Counted from the first letter of the stretch, positions 25,235-36,105 are shown. The stretch is DNA of 64,000 nucleotides from Runella zeae DSM 19591 (GCF_000423565.1 NZ_AUIF01000003.1:186001-250000), one strand, 5' to 3'. The notes: generated by a model from the sequence alone, not told the origin. Numbers and translations: made by a program.

Positions 25235-26784
25235 GATTGACGGTGTTGATGGTTCATGTCATTGCCAAGTAATATTTCAGGAGCAATCATGACGCGCGAA
25301 TTTTCTGAAGCATTTTCAAGATTAAGGACGCCGCGAGGGCATACTGCGGAACAAATCCCGCAACCTACACAAGAAGATCTCACAATATCTTGGCCACGTT
25401 GGGCATAAGCTCGTACGTCGATGCCCATTTCGCAATAAGTAGAACAATTGCCACACGAAATACATTGTCCGCCATTGGTAGTAATTCTAAAACGTGATTT
25501 CTTTTTTTGCCATAAGCCTAAATAGGCCGCCAAAGGGCAACCAAACCGGCACCATACTCGATTGCCCATTAGAGGATAAAAGCCCGTTCCTACCACTCCT
25601 GCAAAAATACCTCCAATCCAAAATCCGTAAGCAGAACGGACGCTATTACTATCTATAAAAAGCACGTTAGCCGAGCCTGTAAAATACGTGTAAAGCACCA
25701 TAGCGGTCATCACTACTGCAAATGCCAGTACTCCATGAATAAGGTAACGTTCTATTTTCCATGATTTAAGTGATTTGTCAGAGAGTTGGCGATAGGGGTC
25801 ACCAAGTGTTTCGGCAAGGCCGCCACATCCGCACACCCAAGAGCAATACCAACGTTTTCCAAAAAAATAAGTCATGATAGGAACTCCCACCAAGAAAAGC
25901 AAGATACCCCATACCAACATAAAAATGCCCAGTCCACCGCTTTGAATCAGGCTGTTTAGGTGATAGTCAAAGAAAAAATCATAATCTAAAGGCCAGATAT
26001 TTTTGAAGTCGTAATAGGGCTTGTTGAGGCTGACCAGTATTTCGGGAAGGATAAAAGCGATGGCTGTCTGGAAAAAAACCACAGACAGGGTTCGCCATTG
26101 TTGATAGCGGCTATGGCGGTATTTGATAAGCATTCTGATACCCATTACCGCTACGCAGACAGTGTACAAAAAGCCGTACAAAAACCACCGACTAGCTTCG
26201 CCGCCATTTAATGATTGGCTGATGGGGTCGACCAATATCGTCCAATTGACTAAATATTGGGGATAATAATAAAGAAGAATGTAGAAAAAAATCAGAAAAG
26301 TGCCTACTCCCCAGCCAATCCATCCACGAGAAGTTGCCCCATTTTGAAAAATATGATTGTTTTTGATGCCTGCAAGCTGTTGAATATCAGGAAGTATGTA
26401 GAGTAGTATTCCTATAATGGACAAGCCAAAGGTCAAAAACAACCACAAAAATGGCTGGGTTTTGAGTGGGCCGCTAGCAGATGCTTTAGTAATATTAAAA
26501 CTATATTCGTCATAAATGACTTTATCCCACTGTTGAGCGGCTTTGTAGGAGTTATTAAGACGATTGAAAATTTGGTCAAATTCATAAGTAAAAAGCCATC
26601 CATTGGTGTAAGTTTTGTTGAGCAAAGGTTGTAAGGCTTTTCCCAAAGTGGCTTGATGCTCTGGCTTAAGATTGTTTTCTAAAATCGTTGTCGTAAGCCT
26701 AAATTCATTCATTGACAAAGTATAAAGCCACAATCCAAAGCCTAACAAGAAAATAATTAGACCCAAACGCTGAATGGATTTCAT
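25231..26784 (-). CDS. Membrane polyferredoxin (4Fe-4S binding protein, NapH/NosR-like)
   Basis: 517 residues. One N-terminal membrane segment (about 7-26) is followed by a periplasmic part of about 80 residues and then several further membrane segments. Between them are conserved cysteine loops WYCSWVCGCGGL and VWCRFGCPLAAYLGLW, as in NapH/NosR proteins. Two 4Fe-4S ferredoxin motifs near the C-terminus are complete: CISCGNCSTYC and CVGCGICSAVCP. The protein probably passes electrons across or along the inner membrane. The partner oxidoreductase is not nearby. A CcoG-like role is possible but the length and order fit less well. Confidence 0.85.
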   Translation of the reverse strand: MKSIQRLGLIIFLLGFGLWLYTLSMNEFRLTTTILENNLKPEHQATLGKALQPLLNKTYTNGWLFTYEFDQIFNRLNNSYKAAQQWDKVIYDEYSFNITKASASGPLKTQPFLWLFLTFGLSIIGILLYILPDIQQLAGIKNNHIFQNGATSRGWIGWGVGTFLIFFYILLYYYPQYLVNWTILVDPISQSLNGGEASRWFLYGFLYTVCVAVMGIRMLIKYRHSRYQQWRTLSVVFFQTAIAFILPEILVSLNKPYYDFKNIWPLDYDFFFDYHLNSLIQSGGLGIFMLVWGILLFLVGVPIMTYFFGKRWYCSWVCGCGGLAETLGDPYRQLSDKSLKSWKIERYLIHGVLAFAVVMTAMVLYTYFTGSANVLFIDSNSVRSAYGFWIGGIFAGVVGTGFYPLMGNRVWCRFGCPLAAYLGLWQKKKSRFRITTNGGQCISCGNCSTYCEMGIDVRAYAQRGQDIVRSSCVGCGICSAVCPRGVLNLENASENSRVMIAPEILLGNDMNHQHRQS

Positions 26785-26871
26785 CTTTTATGATTTTGTG
26801 ATTTGTTGAAATATACTTTGAAAATAGTGAAAAAGATTAAATGATAAAGAAAAGCTTAAAGAAAGAAGCAC

Positions 26872-26903
26872 AAAAAAAGCGTGGAACTTTTAGAGTCCCA
26901 CGC
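26872..26903 (-). terminator. Rho-independent terminator of atpD-atpC
   Basis: On the minus strand GCGTGGGAC, an 8-base or slightly shorter loop, and GTTCCACGC form a stem (one wobble pair) followed directly by seven T. Confidence 0.85.
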
Positions 26904-26927
26904 TGGTATTTTTGGGTGCAAAAGCAC

Positions 26928-27167
26928 CTATAAAATCGATTCGGCTAGTACAAGCACTTTGTTGTTGAGTACTTCTACTACACCACCGTCTACCGTAAAA
27001 GTTTCTTTATGAGAGCCTTCTACGACGATATTGCCTTTGCCAAGGGTACTTACGAGGGGCGCGTGGCTATTTAATACTTGAAACTGCCCTTCGGTGCCAG
27101 GGAACGTTACCGCACTGGCTTCGCCTGAAAAGACTTTTTTATCAGGAGTAATGATTTCTAGTGTCAT
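26928..27167 (-). CDS. atpC: ATP synthase F1 subunit epsilon
   Basis: 79 residues, the short form made of the beta-sandwich domain only, starting MTLEIITPDKKVFSGEASAVTFPGTEG and containing QVLNSHAPLVSTLGKG. The C-terminal helical hairpin that inhibits ATP hydrolysis in longer epsilon subunits is absent, which is usual for Bacteroidota. It sits in the central stalk of the F1Fo complex. It lies 72 bases after atpD in the same transcript, with an AT-rich hairpin between them and a terminator after it. Confidence 0.95.
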   Translation of the reverse strand: MTLEIITPDKKVFSGEASAVTFPGTEGQFQVLNSHAPLVSTLGKGNIVVEGSHKETFTVDGGVVEVLNNKVLVLAESIL

Positions 27168-27185
27168 AGTATATCAATTTGAAAA

Positions 27186-27223
27186 TTTGAAAATTTGAAA
27201 ATGCTCTTTTCCAAATTTTCAAA
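27186..27223 (-). other. AT-rich hairpin between atpD and atpC
   Basis: TTTGAAAATTTG (27186-27197, with a second overlapping copy at 27178-27189) pairs with CAAATTTTCAAA (27212-27223) around a 14-base loop. It occupies the whole intercistronic gap and could tune the ratio of the two subunits; this is inference. Confidence 0.4.
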
Positions 27224-27239
27224 TCAACTCATTTCCAAA

Positions 27240-28790
<1,551 letters not shown>

Positions 28791-28882
28791 TTATCCGTTA
28801 ATGGTTATCGTTACTCGTTGATAATTTTGGAATTAAGATTCAACGAAGACCCGGATAACTATTAACTCATCCATTCAGGCCG

Positions 28883-28913
28883 CAAAATTAGTTGTTTGTT
28901 ATATCAAACCCAA
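28883..28913 (-). promoter_or_regulatory. Promoter of atpD-atpC
   Basis: On the minus strand TTG (28913-28911), a 20-base spacer, then TAATTTTG (28890-28883), a full consensus match. The 345-base gap 28761-29105 otherwise holds imperfect GTTATC/GTTAAT repeats (about 28774-28825) in the atpD leader and AT-rich sequence; no gene is seen. Confidence 0.65.
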
Positions 28914-29105
28914 ATACCCGTTTGTTGTATTTTGGATATTTTTTATAGAAATGCACAAATTTTTAGAAAAATATTGTGCGAAAACGAGTTTTGGGCTATT
29001 TGCTCCTTCTTTGATTGACGTTATTTAATTGCAAATAATTGCTTACAGTTTTTGATAAAGGGTGTTTATTCACTAATGTTGTAGACCTTTCAATCCTGCA
29101 ATACC

Positions 29106-30179
29106 TTGAAGCTGTTTTTACAATCGTTGAGTGGATTCATTTTAGTCACCACACTCCTGCCTTTTGTCAGAAGCGATTATTGGACGTTTCGCGTGTTTGA
29201 GTTTCCTCGTGTACAGAAACTCCTATTGGCACTTTCTATCATATTGATTTATCCCTTTGTGGATTTCAGAAATGATTGGAAAGATTGGGGAGTAATAATG
29301 GTAATGCTGGGCACTAGTATTTATCTTTTTTGGCAGGTTTTTCCTTTTACACCTTTTGCTTCTAAACAGTTACTCAAAACTCATATCACTAATCCCGACC
29401 GTACGGTGAGCCTAGTAATGTGGAATGTATATCAATACAATCGCTCTTGTCAGCCTTTTCTTAAGCTATTTGCCCAAGTGGATTCGGATATTGTATTGCT
29501 TTCCGAAACTGATCAATGGTGGAAGGAGAATTTAGCCGCGCTAGAAAAAACCTATCCTTATTTTGTGCATGTCCCTCTCGAAAATACGTACGGGATGCTG
29601 CTTTATTCTAAACTTCCTTTGTCCGAAGAGCGAGTAGAATACTTGGTAGAGGAAGGTGTACCTTCTATTCACTCCAAGCTACAGTTAAGGTCGGGAGAAT
29701 TTATCCAGCTTTTTTGTATTCATCCTACGCCTCCTGTTCCTCAAGAAAACCCGCGTTCAACAGAACGAGACAAAGAACTTTTGATAGTGGCAAAAATGGC
29801 CAAAGAAAGTAAGCTGCCCGTATTGGTCTGTGGCGATCTGAATGATGTAGCGTGGAGCTATACTACCTCTTTGTTCCAAAAAATGAGCGGCTTGTTAGAT
29901 CCTCGGCGTGGGAGAGGCTTTTTTAATACTTTTCATGCCAAAATTCCCTTTCTTCGTTTTCCTCTCGACCATGTTTTTTGTTCGATAGACTTTACACTCA
30001 TCAAAATTGCTCGTCTCAAAAATAGTGGTTCGGATCACTTTCCGATGTATATAAAGCTTCAATATGAGCCACGGGCAGCGATAATTCATGACGAGCCTGA
30101 GCCGACGGAAGAAGATAAAGAGCTAGCTCAAGAAAAACTTGAAAAGGAAACCCGTGAAGAAGGCCCGACTGAGGACTAA
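29106..30179 (+). CDS. Membrane-anchored endonuclease/exonuclease/phosphatase family protein
   Basis: 357 residues. The only usable start is TTG at 29106, since an in-frame stop lies 24 bases upstream. Three hydrophobic segments (about 3-20, 38-53, 62-80) anchor it in the inner membrane. The EEP domain (about 100-325) then shows the family motifs: WNVYQYN, LLSETDQWW, VLVCGDLNDVAWS, and the catalytic SGSDHFP. The C-terminal 35 residues are highly acidic and charged (EPEPTEEDKELAQEKLEKE). The natural substrate may be a phospholipid head group, nucleic acid or phosphoinositide; the sequence does not decide. It converges with the histidine kinase gene, only 2 bases apart. Confidence 0.87.
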   Translation: MKLFLQSLSGFILVTTLLPFVRSDYWTFRVFEFPRVQKLLLALSIILIYPFVDFRNDWKDWGVIMVMLGTSIYLFWQVFPFTPFASKQLLKTHITNPDRTVSLVMWNVYQYNRSCQPFLKLFAQVDSDIVLLSETDQWWKENLAALEKTYPYFVHVPLENTYGMLLYSKLPLSEERVEYLVEEGVPSIHSKLQLRSGEFIQLFCIHPTPPVPQENPRSTERDKELLIVAKMAKESKLPVLVCGDLNDVAWSYTTSLFQKMSGLLDPRRGRGFFNTFHAKIPFLRFPLDHVFCSIDFTLIKIARLKNSGSDHFPMYIKLQYEPRAAIIHDEPEPTEEDKELAQEKLEKETREEGPTED

Positions 30180-30181
30180 AC

Positions 30182-31375
30182 TCACCTTCGTAAAATAATT
30201 CTGAAAGTAGTTCCTTTCCCTACTTCGGAAGATTTGACAAAAAGCCTACCACCATGATACTCTTCCACAATTCTTTTGGCCAAAGTTAGTCCTAATCCCC
30301 ATCCTCGTTTTTTTGTACTGATACCTGGTTTGAATACTTTTTGCCAACTCGAACGAGGAATGCCCTTTCCGGTATCACTTATATCAATCGCAACCTCTTG
30401 TTTGTTAAGGGCAAACATCCTGACTTTGATAGCTCCGACACCCGTCATGGCATCTACGGCGTTTTTGCAGATGTTTTCAATGACCCATTCAAAAAGATTT
30501 CGGTTCAAAAACATAGTTTTCTCTGTATCAAGCTCATTTACAAAGGTAAGCTCTACTTTGGTAGAGATGCGGCGTTTGAGATAATCTAAGAAAGGGCCTA
30601 CCACTTCGGCTATCTTTTCATACTTCATCGTAGGAGTAGAGCCAATATTAGAAAAACGAGACGTAATCATCTCCAGCCGTTTGATGTCTTTTTCCATTTC
30701 AAGGGTATATTCATCAGGATAGCGTTCGGGGTCGGTACGAAAAAATTCAATCCATCCCATCAATGAAGCGATGGGTGTACCGAGTTGATGAGCCGTTTCT
30801 TTGGCAAGACCTACCCAAACGCGGTTTTGCTCGGCGGTTCGCGAGGCACTGAAAACCAGATAGGCCAAGAAAGCCAAAACCAATAAGCTTAATAGCTGTA
30901 CATAAGGATAGTAACGCATCTGTACTAATAGGGGAGAGTCACTAAAATAAATGTACTGTTTGGTACCTAACAAATCAACTAATATAGGAGGGTTGTCTTC
31001 TTTGATTTCTTCAAAAGCTTCCTTTACACGCACTTGTCGCTGCGCTAAGGGAAGATTGGTTGGAAGGTCTAAATTGATGTCGCCAGTGGGTTCTAAATCT
31101 TCGCTCAAAATGATAGTCTGTATGCGGCTTTGTTGGATATTTTCTTTCACAATCTCAAACAAAGAAGTGTAATCTTCGGTTAGGTCTGTGTGATTGGCTT
31201 GATATTCAATGAGTTGGGCAAATACCGTAAGCTGCCGCTTCTCGCGAGCTTCTAGGCTTTCGACAATGTTGTAAGTATAAAAAACAGAGGCAATGCCAAT
31301 AAGGGCAAGGTTAATTCCAATAAAAATCTGATACAAATTTTTTTGGCTGTAAATATCTATAGTAGGCAGCTTCAT
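30182..31375 (-). CDS. Sensor histidine kinase
   Basis: 397 residues. Two membrane segments (about 14-34 and 155-175) enclose a periplasmic sensor region of about 120 residues. There is no HAMP domain. The phospho-accepting His is in KETAHQLGTPIASLMGW (about 196). The ATPase domain has the N box ENICKNAVDAM, DTGKGIP, and RGWGLGLTLAKRIVEEYHGG. No response regulator gene adjoins it, so it is an orphan kinase here. The HQLGTP form of the H box is common in Bacteroidota. A -7 box TAAATTTG (31439-31432 on the minus strand) lies about 57 bases before the start. Confidence 0.92.
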   Translation of the reverse strand: MKLPTIDIYSQKNLYQIFIGINLALIGIASVFYTYNIVESLEAREKRQLTVFAQLIEYQANHTDLTEDYTSLFEIVKENIQQSRIQTIILSEDLEPTGDINLDLPTNLPLAQRQVRVKEAFEEIKEDNPPILVDLLGTKQYIYFSDSPLLVQMRYYPYVQLLSLLVLAFLAYLVFSASRTAEQNRVWVGLAKETAHQLGTPIASLMGWIEFFRTDPERYPDEYTLEMEKDIKRLEMITSRFSNIGSTPTMKYEKIAEVVGPFLDYLKRRISTKVELTFVNELDTEKTMFLNRNLFEWVIENICKNAVDAMTGVGAIKVRMFALNKQEVAIDISDTGKGIPRSSWQKVFKPGISTKKRGWGLGLTLAKRIVEEYHGGRLFVKSSEVGKGTTFRIILRR

Positions 31376-31875
31376 GTTTTGATTAGGCGCAGAATGATGA
31401 TTTTGTAGAATCTATTGGGAAGTATCAACGACAAATTTATAAGGATACAACTGTTTATCTAAAAAAGCTATTGGGGTCTCTCCCAAAAAAAGTGACATTA
31501 CTTTAACCTAAAGCACCCTAAATGAGCAGATTTCTGTAGGCGGTAGCTGTTTAGATACTTTCTAAATTAAAGAAGATAGGTCATTAGCACATCTAGTTTT
31601 TGGGAAAAAGCGTACATAGATCCAAACGCTGAGAGCCTCTGTAATAGTGCATTAATAGCTTTTGGCTCAAGATATGTTAGGAGGTCGTACAAATATGACA
31701 AAAGTCAGTTTTTGGGGGTGTCAAAAGTCATTATTCCCATTTTTAAAGAAGCCCATCTTGCATTAAATAGGTTATGTCTAATTTATACTTGTTCTAAATT
31801 ACTTTGTAATCGCATTTTAATTCTTTGAAAACGGTTTTTGAAATAACTTTGTAAACTTTTTGTAAGGTAAGTGAC
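31376..31875. other. Long intergenic region before hemA with paired operator-like sites
   Basis: No gene is seen in these 500 bases. TGACAAAAGTCA (31696-31707), itself a palindrome, and TGTCAAAAGTCA (31719-31730) stand 23 bases apart, about 140 bases upstream of the hemA -7 box. They look like two binding sites for one regulator; which one is unknown. Confidence 0.4.
31844..31851 (+). promoter_or_regulatory. -7 box of the hemA promoter
   Basis: TAACTTTG, a full match, 25 bases before the hemA start. A TTG stands 16 bases upstream (31825-31827), one base closer than the usual range. Confidence 0.55.
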
Positions 31876-33147
31876 ATGGAATCTCTACAGTTTAGAAGTG
31901 TTGGTATTTCTTATAAAACAGCTCCACTTGAAATTCGTGAGCAAATTGCATTAAATGAAGACGAGGCCAAAGCCTTGATGGTAAAAGTGCAAGAATTTTT
32001 CGGTGGTTCTGATATTTTGGTTGTTTCTACCTGTAACCGTACTGAGTTTTATTATAACTCTGTCGAAGACCACAACGTGGCTATTGCTAAGTTGCTCTTG
32101 ATAGAAAAAGGTCTCATCAATACAGAAGCATATCTGCCTTATTTTGCTTACTATTCTACTCAGCAAGCGGCTGTACGTCATTTGTTTGAAGTAGCTACGG
32201 GGTTGCATTCGCAAGTAGTAGGAGATATGCAAATTCCCAACCAAGTCAAGCATGCTTATCAATGGTCAGTAGATTTGGGAATGGCGGGGCCCTTTTTGCA
32301 TCGTCTTTTGCATACTATTTTCTTTGCTAATAAACGAGTGGCTCAAGAGACCTCTTTTAGAGATGGAGCGGCTTCTACTTCATATGTAGCGGTGGAGCTT
32401 ATTGAGCAAGTAACGGCCTTGAAAGAAAATCCTTCTATTTTGGTATTGGGAGTGGGCGAGATTGGAACGGATGTATGTCGTAACCTCAAAGAAAAAGAAT
32501 ATACCAATATTACGATCGTCAATCGTACTCTTCAAAAAGCTCAATCGCTTGCTTCTGAGCTTGGTTTTGGGGTTGCTGATTTTGAAAATGTAGAAGAGGA
32601 AATAAACAAAGCTGACGTAGTTATTTCGTCGATTGTAAGAGATGAACCCTTTATTACTCAATCTCTTCTCCAATCTGCATCCCGTTATTCTTTCAAATAC
32701 CTGATTGATTTGTCGGTGCCGAGGAGCATTGCTGCGGATGTAGAGCAAGTGCCGGGTATGATTGTCTACAACATAGATAATATCCAAAACCGGGCTAATG
32801 AGGCTTTGAGCCGTCGTTTAGATTCTATACCTCACGTAGAATCAATCATTACTCAAGCCTTGGAAGAGTTTAGTGATTGGTCAAAAGAAATGGTGGTATC
32901 TCCTACCATTCAGAAGCTCAAAAACGCCCTCGAACAAATCCGTCAAGAAGAGATGTCGCGTTTTATGAAGGGATTGTCGGAAGAGGAAGTAGCCAAAGTG
33001 GATAAGATTACCTCTAGTATGATGCAAAAAATCATCAAACTTCCAGTACTTCAGCTCAAAGCAGCCTGCAAACGTGGAGAAGCCGAAACCCTCATTGATG
33101 TATTGAATGACTTGTTCAACTTGGAAAGTCAGCCTGAGCGTCGCTAA
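31876..33147 (+). CDS. hemA: Glutamyl-tRNA reductase
   Basis: 423 residues. It reduces glutamyl-tRNA(Glu) to glutamate-1-semialdehyde, the first step of heme and other tetrapyrroles by the C5 route. The catalytic Cys53 is in VSTCNRTEFY, followed by HLFEVATGLHSQVVGDMQIPNQVK. The NADPH-binding domain carries VLGVGEIGTDVCRNL, and the C-terminal dimerisation helix is present (from about 310). No other heme biosynthesis gene is adjacent, so regulation is probably through its own long upstream region, which has two operator-like sites. It converges with the P1 peptidase gene. Confidence 0.95.
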   Translation: MESLQFRSVGISYKTAPLEIREQIALNEDEAKALMVKVQEFFGGSDILVVSTCNRTEFYYNSVEDHNVAIAKLLLIEKGLINTEAYLPYFAYYSTQQAAVRHLFEVATGLHSQVVGDMQIPNQVKHAYQWSVDLGMAGPFLHRLLHTIFFANKRVAQETSFRDGAASTSYVAVELIEQVTALKENPSILVLGVGEIGTDVCRNLKEKEYTNITIVNRTLQKAQSLASELGFGVADFENVEEEINKADVVISSIVRDEPFITQSLLQSASRYSFKYLIDLSVPRSIAADVEQVPGMIVYNIDNIQNRANEALSRRLDSIPHVESIITQALEEFSDWSKEMVVSPTIQKLKNALEQIRQEEMSRFMKGLSEEEVAKVDKITSSMMQKIIKLPVLQLKAACKRGEAETLIDVLNDLFNLESQPERR

Positions 33148-33154
33148 AAGCTTC

Positions 33155-34279
33155 TTATTTTATTTTTCCGTATTTTTTTAAGATTTGTTTCAATTCTGGA
33201 AGCGGAAGTTTCTCGATTGTATGCCCTTGGTAGCCACGTGTAGTCTCGGCAGCAGTGAGAGAATTTAAGATGGCTTCTTCGGTTGCTTCTATTACAGCCA
33301 AAAAAAGGCCAGAAGTGTCGTCATTGTGGATGAGCTGATAGGTTTCAAGTTTACCATTGGAATCGTGCGGAATAGTATAGGCCGTGGAGAATGCAATCAC
33401 ATAATCTCCACTTCCATTAGACATAATCCCGCCCGTTTTTCCTAGTCCAATCAATGCTCTTTTGGCAAGACGTTTGAGATTACGGGCGTCCAGAGGAGCG
33501 TCGGTAGCTACCACAATCATACAAGAGCCATCGCTCGATTTGTCTAGGGTTTCTTTGAAAGGGTATTTTCCAAGTTCGACGCCTACGGGCGCTCCTGCGA
33601 TTTCGAGTACTCCCCCAAAGTTTGTTTGTACCAATACTCCTACCGTATAGCCGCCTACTTTGGCGGGGAGTTTGCGAGAAGAGGTGCCTATTCCGCCTTT
33701 CCATCCAAAACAGACCGTGCCCGTACCGGCTCCCACATTTCCTTCCTTGACTGCGCCAGAAGATGCGTTTTCTAGGGCTTTAAGTACATCTTTTTGCTGA
33801 ACATGCCTTCCTCGGATGTCGTTGAGATAGCTATCGTTGGTTTCTCCCACGATAGGATTGACGGAGCGAACGGTTTCGTTACCTTTTTGACGCAGTGTCC
33901 ACTCGACCAAAGCCCCCGTAGCGACTGGCACGCTGAGGGTATTGGTAAGTACGATAGGAGTTTCGATATTGCCTAACTCAGCCACTTGACTATAGCCGGC
34001 CAATTTGCCAAATCCATTGCCTAATTCGATGGCGGCGGGTATTTTTTGCTGAAATATATTACCTTCGTAAGGTATAATCGCTGTTACACCTGTACGTATA
34101 CTGTCACCTATAGATAGGGTAGTGTGACCTACTTTAAGTCCTTTGACGTCAGTGATTGCGTTTAAGCTTCCCGTTGGTAGGATTCCTATTTTCACTCCCA
34201 AATCACGGAGCCTTGTTGACTGTGCAAAAGAACATGAAAATAGAAGGCTTATTGCCCATGTGACTATCAAAGATTTCAT
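33155..34279 (-). CDS. P1 family (DmpA-like) aminopeptidase, exported
   Basis: 374 residues with a signal peptide (about 1-20, LLFSCSFAQ). The N-terminal part has RDLGVKIGILPTGSLNAITDVKGLKVGH and GVTAIIP. The centre has GNVGAGTGTVCFGWKGGIGTSS, and the presumed self-cleavage site and nucleophile lie in GGIMSNGSGDYVIAFSTA. This is the plan of S58/P1 peptidases such as DmpA and BapA, which release N-terminal amino acids or beta-peptides after autocleavage into two chains. The substrate here is unknown. Export to the periplasm is inferred from the signal peptide. Confidence 0.88.
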   Translation of the reverse strand: MKSLIVTWAISLLFSCSFAQSTRLRDLGVKIGILPTGSLNAITDVKGLKVGHTTLSIGDSIRTGVTAIIPYEGNIFQQKIPAAIELGNGFGKLAGYSQVAELGNIETPIVLTNTLSVPVATGALVEWTLRQKGNETVRSVNPIVGETNDSYLNDIRGRHVQQKDVLKALENASSGAVKEGNVGAGTGTVCFGWKGGIGTSSRKLPAKVGGYTVGVLVQTNFGGVLEIAGAPVGVELGKYPFKETLDKSSDGSCMIVVATDAPLDARNLKRLAKRALIGLGKTGGIMSNGSGDYVIAFSTAYTIPHDSNGKLETYQLIHNDDTSGLFLAVIEATEEAILNSLTAAETTRGYQGHTIEKLPLPELKQILKKYGKIK

Positions 34280-34442
34280 GGTTTGTTGAAGTGTTTTTGG
34301 GGTCTTTTTTGTTAAATATCAAGTAATTATCAATAGAAGTCTAGTAAAGGATAAATAATTTTGGAGCAATCTTGAAATTGTCCAAATAAACGCCTTGATT
34401 TTTCAAGTCTTTCTGAATAAGGTGTAGAAATAAAGCAATTTT

Positions 34443-34476
34443 TTGACTGACTCGTGAAATCAAAGCCTTAATTTTG
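34443..34476 (+). promoter_or_regulatory. Promoter of the Ig-like secreted protein gene
   Basis: TTG (34443-34445), a 23-base spacer, then TAATTTTG (34469-34476). The -7 box covers a TTG that could otherwise be read as a start, which favours the ATG at 34513. Confidence 0.6.
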
Positions 34477-34512
34477 CGTTGTATTAAATCAGATGAGAAT
34501 TTAGCTGCTATT

Positions 34513-36093
34513 ATGAGATATTCAATTCATTTTTTTGTTCTGGCGTTCGTTGGTTGTATTCATTTGATTTGGGCCCAAGACAATAAAACTAATTTTCAGA
34601 TAGAAGTACCCAATGAACCTAATTGGAATATAGTTTCGGAAGGAAGCCGTATTGAGTTTACTCTCAAAACCGTGGGAGGAAAAGGAGACTCCGTCACTTT
34701 TGTAGCCATGCAAGGCTTAGTAGAAGGCATGGAGTTTGATTCGACGGGGTATTTTTCGTGGGTACCTTCTTATGATATGGCTGACCGAACCAACACCCAA
34801 AAATCAATTCAGCTTATTTTTGAGGCGCGCAATAATCAAAACGAAACCGCTACTCGGTCGATAGAACTGAAAGTTCTTCATGTCAATCGCCCTCCACGCG
34901 TAGAAGAACTCAAGCCGTTTTATGTACAAAACCGTACGCAAAATATTTACCGAATAGACCCGAATGCCCTCAAAGACGAGGACAGTGACCCTATCGTGGT
35001 GATTCCTGTGACGGAAACTTTACCCGAAGGGGCTAAACTATCATCGGCAGGGGAGCTTACATGGCAGCCCTCACTTACGCAATTCAATAACCTTAAAAAT
35101 CAGCCTATCTACATTGATTTTTTGGTAGAAGACCAACCTGCAAAATCCCGTGCAAAAGGACGCATCAAAGTAGAAGCTACGCAAATGGACTTACCTCCGA
35201 GTATTATCCAAATTCCAAAAGGTGAGTATTTTAAACACAAAGAAAATACGACGATTAATCTTAAGTTTTTCTTGTCTGATCCCAACGGAGATGATGATAT
35301 TGCTGCTTTTGATTTTGTGACCGATAATCCAGATGTGCCTTCAAGCACTTTGGTCAAAAATACTCCTAATCAATATGAGTTTATCTGGACTCCTAGCTAT
35401 GACTTTGTAAAGGATCCTAATGACTCTTTATCTTTCACAATTACTTTTTTTGTGATTGATAAAGAACAGAATCGTGATGAACAAAAAATAAGGTTTACTA
35501 TTCTGAATGCTGTCAATGAAGCTGAAAAAGATCGTCAGATGTATGACTTGTACCGAGCTTCGCTAGTAGAAGCTTGGAATTTGGTGACTCAGCTAAGTGA
35601 AAAAGAACAAGAATTGAAGCGTTCTTATCTGAAAGCTAAAAAAGGAAAGAAAAACCGCTCAATGGTAAATGCTGGCTTGGGCGCTACCACGGGGCTATCG
35701 CCAGCGGTCATCAAAGCGCCTCAGACAAAATCGATTGTGTCGGCAGTAGGAGGTACTACGATTGTGACGATTGGGGCGCTGGAAGCGGCGGAGGTGATTG
35801 GAAAACCTTTACGTGACTTGCTCGACCGTTATAATTATGTGTTGGAGAAAAAAATCGAAATCCAGAATAAAGGAGATGTTTTTGCTCGCGAGTTTGCATT
35901 GAAAGCAGCGAGACGTCAAAACGATTTTGCTAAAAAGAGAGATGAGTTCCGAGCTGCTCTTGCGATCAAAGGGCTTGTTACACTTGATTTAGACGCCGGG
36001 TGGGAGAATAAAAAAGAAGCGACCGATAAAGCTATCGGCCGCACCTTCAAAGACTTTACTCCATTAGAAATGAGTAATCGTACCCGGCAGTAA
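34513..36093 (+). CDS. Secreted protein with Ig/cadherin-like repeats and helical C-terminus, function unknown
   Basis: 526 residues from the ATG at 34513. A signal peptide (MRYSIHFFVLAFVGCIHLIWAQ) supports this start. About 30-350 holds three cadherin/Ig-like repeats: each has a pattern like LxGMEFDSTGYFSWVPSYD, EGAKLSSAGELTWQPS or QYEFIWTPSYDFV, typical of the putative-Ig family. The last 170 residues are different: helical and charged, with a Gly/Ala-rich stretch (SIVSAVGGTTIVTIGALEAA) and long helices. I do not recognise this second part. It may be a cell-surface structural or adhesion protein. No operon partner is seen. Confidence 0.75.
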   Translation: MRYSIHFFVLAFVGCIHLIWAQDNKTNFQIEVPNEPNWNIVSEGSRIEFTLKTVGGKGDSVTFVAMQGLVEGMEFDSTGYFSWVPSYDMADRTNTQKSIQLIFEARNNQNETATRSIELKVLHVNRPPRVEELKPFYVQNRTQNIYRIDPNALKDEDSDPIVVIPVTETLPEGAKLSSAGELTWQPSLTQFNNLKNQPIYIDFLVEDQPAKSRAKGRIKVEATQMDLPPSIIQIPKGEYFKHKENTTINLKFFLSDPNGDDDIAAFDFVTDNPDVPSSTLVKNTPNQYEFIWTPSYDFVKDPNDSLSFTITFFVIDKEQNRDEQKIRFTILNAVNEAEKDRQMYDLYRASLVEAWNLVTQLSEKEQELKRSYLKAKKGKKNRSMVNAGLGATTGLSPAVIKAPQTKSIVSAVGGTTIVTIGALEAAEVIGKPLRDLLDRYNYVLEKKIEIQNKGDVFAREFALKAARRQNDFAKKRDEFRAALAIKGLVTLDLDAGWENKKEATDKAIGRTFKDFTPLEMSNRTRQ

Positions 36094-36105
36094 CAGAGTC
36101 ATTCA

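Noticed and set aside
27168-27239. Tandem GAAAATTT units as a CRISPR or regulatory repeat array
   Set aside because: The units are 8 bases and only three in number, and they lie between two co-transcribed genes; a hairpin explains them.
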